Below, piece after piece: positions 60,896 to 64,000 of a stretch of 64,000 nucleotides of DNA. Positions within the stretch are counted from its first letter, which is position 1, and every line of letters begins with the position of its first letter. A model generated the notes under the pieces. It saw only the letters and a program-made list of their open reading frames with translations, was not told the origin of the DNA and searched no databases. Source of the DNA: Moorella sp. Hama-1 (GTDB taxonomy: Bacteria > Bacillota > DSM-521 > Neomoorellales > Neomoorellaceae); NCBI RefSeq assembly GCF_023734095.1, contig NZ_AP024620.1, positions 1,360,501 through 1,424,500 of the forward strand. Direction: 5' to 3'. Position numbers and translations under genes: made by a program.

Positions 60896-62812
60896 TTATA
60901 CCTGTTCACCGGACATTAGCGGAATGGCTATCCGCTGAGTTAGGGGTAGCTTGATGTCGACCCTGGTTCCCTGCCCCGGTTGACTGCTTATATCTATCTG
61001 TCCCCCGGCGGCGGTGACGATGCCGTAGCAGACCGACAGCCCCAGGCCGGTGCCCTGACCGGGTGGCTTGGTGGTAAAGAAGGGTTCAAAGACATGGGGC
61101 AGGGCCTCGGGGGGAATGCCTGTACCGTCGTCCTGGACCGTAAGGGCCAGGGTGGTGGTGTCCACCAGTTTGCTGGTGACAGTTAGGTGGCCGCCCCGGG
61201 GGAGGGCCTGAAGAGCGTTGCATACCAGGTTAAAGACCACCTGCATAATCCCTTCCCGATCACCATATATCGATGGGATGGCCGGGTCAAGAAAAGTTTC
61301 TACGTTGATTTTCTCCTTGCGGATCTTATAAGCCGGCAGGGTGAGAACGTCCTGGATCACCTGGTTAAGGTCATAGAGTTCCTCTTTATATTCCCGCTGG
61401 CGGGCGAAGTCCAGCAAGCGGCGGGTAATACCGGCGCAGCGCCCGGCCTGTTCGTGAATGAGTTTCAGATACTGGCTTAGTTCACCGTTTTCCTTGAGGA
61501 GGTTGATATCCTCCTCCTGCAGCCGTTCCAGAAGGTCCTCAGTGGACAGGGAGATAGTTGCCAGGGGATTGTTGATCTCGTGGGCTACCCCTGCGGCCAG
61601 GAGGCCTACGGTCACCATCTTATCCGCCTGGCGGATGGCCACTTCCATCCCCTTCTTTTGCTGCAATTCCTGGCTGAGCTGGTTAAAAGCGCTTATGACC
61701 TGCCCCAACTCGTCCTCACCGGCCCCGGGCAGGTTGTAACCCAGTTCCCCGGCGGCCACCCGGTGGACGCCTTCTTCTAGCTCTTCCAGCTTACGGCTGA
61801 ACCGCAGGCCGAAGGCCAGGCTGACAGCCAGGACCAGGAGAATAATCGCCAGGGCCCCCAGGGTAAAGTTGCGTATCAGGGTGTGAAAGGGGGCATAGGC
61901 GTTAGCTACGGGCTGTTCGATGATGACCCTCCAGCCGGTATTCCCCACCGGGGCGGCGGCGCCGATGACCTCCTGGCCTGTATAGGACTGGTAGCGGCTG
62001 ACCGCGGGCAGGCCATTGTTATTTGCCCGTAATGACAGTCGAGAGAAGGGGCTGGGGGAATTGTCAGATGGCAGGCCGCCACCAGCTGATGGTATGGCCA
62101 GGGCTGCCAGGCTGGGGCGGACATCCCTACCTTGCAATACCTGGCTGTAGTCCTCATGGCCAATCAATCGCCCCTCTCCATCGACCAGGAAGAGATAGCC
62201 CCCTGGCCCTACCGGGATGGCCGTCAGGCGGTCGATGATATTACGCAGGCTGACCAGGGCGATAAGGCCCCCGCCCGGGTGACCATCGGGCTCGGGTAGT
62301 AAAGGAACGGCCAGTTGAAAAACGGGTTCTTTATCCGGGGTAAAATATACCGACCCCTGATAGGTCTGCCCCTGGTTCAGGCTGTGCAGGGCGGCAGCAT
62401 ACAAATCCGGTTGGAATTGTTGGGGTGGGAGGACCTCGCGGCCGGAAACCTGGGCCAGGAGGTGGCCAGCGCTATCGACGACCAGGAGTTCCCGGACATC
62501 AGGCATCTTGCTCCTGGCGGCGTCCAACAACCAGGCCCGTTCCCTGGCGGGCATGGCGGCCAGGCCACTACCAGAGGTAACGGCCAGGACCTTTAAGGAG
62601 TGCTGGAGTTCATTTAAAAGGGAGGTCAGGTTGTCGGCTACCTGGGAAATACCCAGGGCGTGGTGATAGCTGATGCTGGTCTCCAGGTTCTGCCGGGCGA
62701 TGCGCAGGTTATAAAACCCCAGCAGGGCCAGGGGGAGGATGGACATTAAAACCCCAAAGCAAAGGAGACGAAACTTGATCCGCCGCCACCAACGGGGCCG
62801 TAAGGGCTTCAC
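60896..62812 (-). CDS. Membrane sensor histidine kinase with extracellular Cache domain
   Basis: 638 residues. A membrane helix (LLCFGVLMSILPLALLGFYNL), an extracellular Cache-like domain (about 40-300, with GPGGYLFLVDGEGRLIGHEDY), a second helix (LGALAIILLVLAVSLAFGL), HAMP (about 330-385), then the kinase core: H-box AAGVAHEINNPLATISLS, N-box NLVCNALQALP, G1 DDGTGIPPEAL and G2 GTGLGLSVCYG. The GTG start overlaps the binding-protein stop (GTGA). It should phosphorylate the adjacent regulator and receive a signal directly or from the binding protein. Confidence 0.92.
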   Translation of the reverse strand: MKPLRPRWWRRIKFRLLCFGVLMSILPLALLGFYNLRIARQNLETSISYHHALGISQVADNLTSLLNELQHSLKVLAVTSGSGLAAMPARERAWLLDAARSKMPDVRELLVVDSAGHLLAQVSGREVLPPQQFQPDLYAAALHSLNQGQTYQGSVYFTPDKEPVFQLAVPLLPEPDGHPGGGLIALVSLRNIIDRLTAIPVGPGGYLFLVDGEGRLIGHEDYSQVLQGRDVRPSLAALAIPSAGGGLPSDNSPSPFSRLSLRANNNGLPAVSRYQSYTGQEVIGAAAPVGNTGWRVIIEQPVANAYAPFHTLIRNFTLGALAIILLVLAVSLAFGLRFSRKLEELEEGVHRVAAGELGYNLPGAGEDELGQVISAFNQLSQELQQKKGMEVAIRQADKMVTVGLLAAGVAHEINNPLATISLSTEDLLERLQEEDINLLKENGELSQYLKLIHEQAGRCAGITRRLLDFARQREYKEELYDLNQVIQDVLTLPAYKIRKEKINVETFLDPAIPSIYGDREGIMQVVFNLVCNALQALPRGGHLTVTSKLVDTTTLALTVQDDGTGIPPEALPHVFEPFFTTKPPGQGTGLGLSVCYGIVTAAGGQIDISSQPGQGTRVDIKLPLTQRIAIPLMSGEQV

Positions 62813-63825
62813 TCTCCCACCCCTGTTCCCGGGGTTCTAATTATTCTCGTAGCGCAGGCCAGACCGGCGGGGTTCAGCTCTAACCCCAGTCGGGCCGCCG
62901 TATTCTGATTGACAATAAACTGCACGTTGGCCGGGGACTCTACCGGAATGGTGGCCGGATTCTGGCCCCGCAGGACCTTGGCCACCAGGCGGCTGGCCTG
63001 GTGGCCCTGTTCCCGGTAAGGCATGCCATAGGAAGCCAGCAATCCCTTCAGGGTCTGGTTCTCACTGACACCCATGACGGGTAAATGTCGCTCTATAGCG
63101 ACGGGATTAATGGCCCCGGTCATGGATTCCAGTAACAGGCTGCAGAGGAGCATGACACCATCCGTCCGGTCCGGTGTCAGGGAACGTAGGGTAGCGACTA
63201 CTTCTTTTTTATCCCGGACCGGGTAAAAATCGACCTGCAGGCCCAGACGGCGGCTTACCTCTTGCACGTAGTCCACTGTGGGCCGGGCCGGGGTCACCCG
63301 GGGATCATAGAGGACGGCCACCCGGTGCAGGCCGGGCAGTAAGCGCTGGAAATACTCCAGGCGTTTGCCGGAGAGCTGGACATAGTAATTATCGACACCG
63401 GTAAAGTTATTGCCGCTGGCGAGATGGCTTTCAATCAGGCCCAGTTCTACCGGGCAACCGACACCAACGAACACTACCGGTATGGGGTGTTCCCTGGTTG
63501 CCTCCCGGGCTGCCAGGGCCTCAGCCTCACCAGTAACGACCAGGACATCAGGCTGCTGCTGGACCAGATCCCGGGCCAGCCGGGGCAGATCCTCCGAATG
63601 GCCGCCGGCGTTACGGGTGATAAAGCTAATATTTTTACCCTCGGCAAAGTTATAGCGGGCCAGGCCCTCCTTCAGGCCGGTCACTTTATCGTTTTTCAGG
63701 TCCGAGGCCATCAGGACGGCTACCTGCTGGGGCCGGGAGGAGCCAGCTATACCCGGTAGCAGGAATAAAGCTGTTGCCAGCAGGCTCCCCACGATCATGG
63801 CCATCAGGATAATCCGCGCTTTCAC
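62809..63825 (-). CDS. Extracellular substrate-binding protein (ABC-type, COG2984-like), probable sensor partner
   Basis: 338 residues with an N-terminal signal or anchor helix (RIILMAMIVGSLLATALFLLPGIAGS). The fold is a two-lobe periplasmic-binding type: VAVLMASDLKNDKVTGLKEGL, RDLVQQQPDVLVVTGEAEALAA, IPVVFVGVGCPVELGL, LPGLHRVAVLYDPRVTPARPTVDYVQEV. No ABC permease or ATPase gene adjoins it, and it is translationally coupled to the kinase gene. I infer that it is a ligand receptor for the kinase, comparable to the binding domain built into TtrS. GGGGGG lies eight bases before the GTG. Confidence 0.85.
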   Translation of the reverse strand: MKARIILMAMIVGSLLATALFLLPGIAGSSRPQQVAVLMASDLKNDKVTGLKEGLARYNFAEGKNISFITRNAGGHSEDLPRLARDLVQQQPDVLVVTGEAEALAAREATREHPIPVVFVGVGCPVELGLIESHLASGNNFTGVDNYYVQLSGKRLEYFQRLLPGLHRVAVLYDPRVTPARPTVDYVQEVSRRLGLQVDFYPVRDKKEVVATLRSLTPDRTDGVMLLCSLLLESMTGAINPVAIERHLPVMGVSENQTLKGLLASYGMPYREQGHQASRLVAKVLRGQNPATIPVESPANVQFIVNQNTAARLGLELNPAGLACATRIIRTPGTGVGE

Positions 63826-63924
63826 TCGATATGCCCCCCTAAAACTCCCGGCGTTTCTACTTTTTATTTCGCCAGGATAACTTTATCTCCTGCTTAAATA
63901 GTTTTGACTTCAAAGTACTAAAAC

Positions 63925-63956
63925 AAAAAAGCCGGCCTGCTAAAGACAGGACCGGC
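63925..63956 (-). terminator. Terminator of a gene to the right of the window
   Basis: GCCGG-CCTG...CAGG-CCGGC hairpin, followed on the minus strand by TTTTTTGTTT. No gene in the window uses it, so it should end a minus-strand gene beyond 64,000. The binding-protein promoter lies between it and 63,826. Confidence 0.75.
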
Positions 63957-64000
63957 AAACAATAAAACTCTCTATATAAATTAACCATCATGTTTTTTAT

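Overview
The window comes from a thermophilic acetogenic Firmicute of the genus Moorella. The carbonyl branch of the Wood-Ljungdahl pathway (acsE, acsD, an acsF/cooC-like ATPase, the RACo activator, acsC, acsB, acsA, cooC) lies in the gene order I remember for M. thermoacetica. Its proteins match what I recall of that species except for scattered substitutions, so a divergent strain or sister species is likely; I could not run a search. Nearly all genes lie on the minus strand.

Layout. (1) 1-13,554: hdrA (partial), hdrB, hdrC and the acs cluster, with strong hairpins between several genes. (2) 13,900-24,200: small housekeeping and accessory genes: a phasin-like protein, an RCKP rubredoxin-like protein, an MFS exporter, tRNA-Pro and tRNA-Thr, a c-di-GMP-I riboswitch with no gene behind it, an epimerase, a solitary beta-class DNA methyltransferase, a flavodoxin/SCP2/membrane fusion, an EamA transporter, acylphosphatase and PlsY. 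(3) 25,100-29,500: a cobalamin-riboswitch operon for precorrin-6A reductase and the CbiMNQO cobalt transporter, which fits the corrinoid demand of the acs system. (4) 29,650-33,530: a purine-riboswitch operon with a xanthine-dehydrogenase-type molybdenum subunit split into two genes and an SsnA-like deaminase. The riboswitch looks like an ON switch and carries an unusual core base. (5) 33,750-38,600: two tungsten aldehyde:ferredoxin oxidoreductases, an RpiR-type regulator and a MoaD-like protein. (6) 38,860-42,240: a carbonic-anhydrase-like protein, an HPP/CBS pair and decayed transposon genes. (7) 42,350-51,860: a probable nucleobase or N-heterocycle catabolic cluster (PucR regulator, Asp/Glu racemase-type enzyme, PreA-like dehydrogenase, DUF6282 hydrolase, NCS2 permease, UbiD-type decarboxylase, isochorismatase-type hydrolase), with remnants of a tRNA and of a [2Fe-2S] subunit gene inside it.

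(8) 52,190-63,830 is the most striking part. It encodes a Tat-exported molybdopterin oxidoreductase of tetrathionate-reductase (TtrA) type whose reading frame is crossed by an in-frame TGA at the expected metal-ligand position. A bacterial SECIS-like hairpin follows at the right distance, so I annotate one selenoprotein and not two genes. It is followed by a TorD-type chaperone, a four-cluster Fe-S subunit and a membrane cytochrome b. A good sigma-54 promoter precedes it. A binding protein, a histidine kinase and a sigma-54 response regulator lie beyond it. An intact IS1634/IS4-type element has inserted between the promoter and the regulator gene, exactly in the T-tract of the regulator's terminator, with a 6-bp target duplication.
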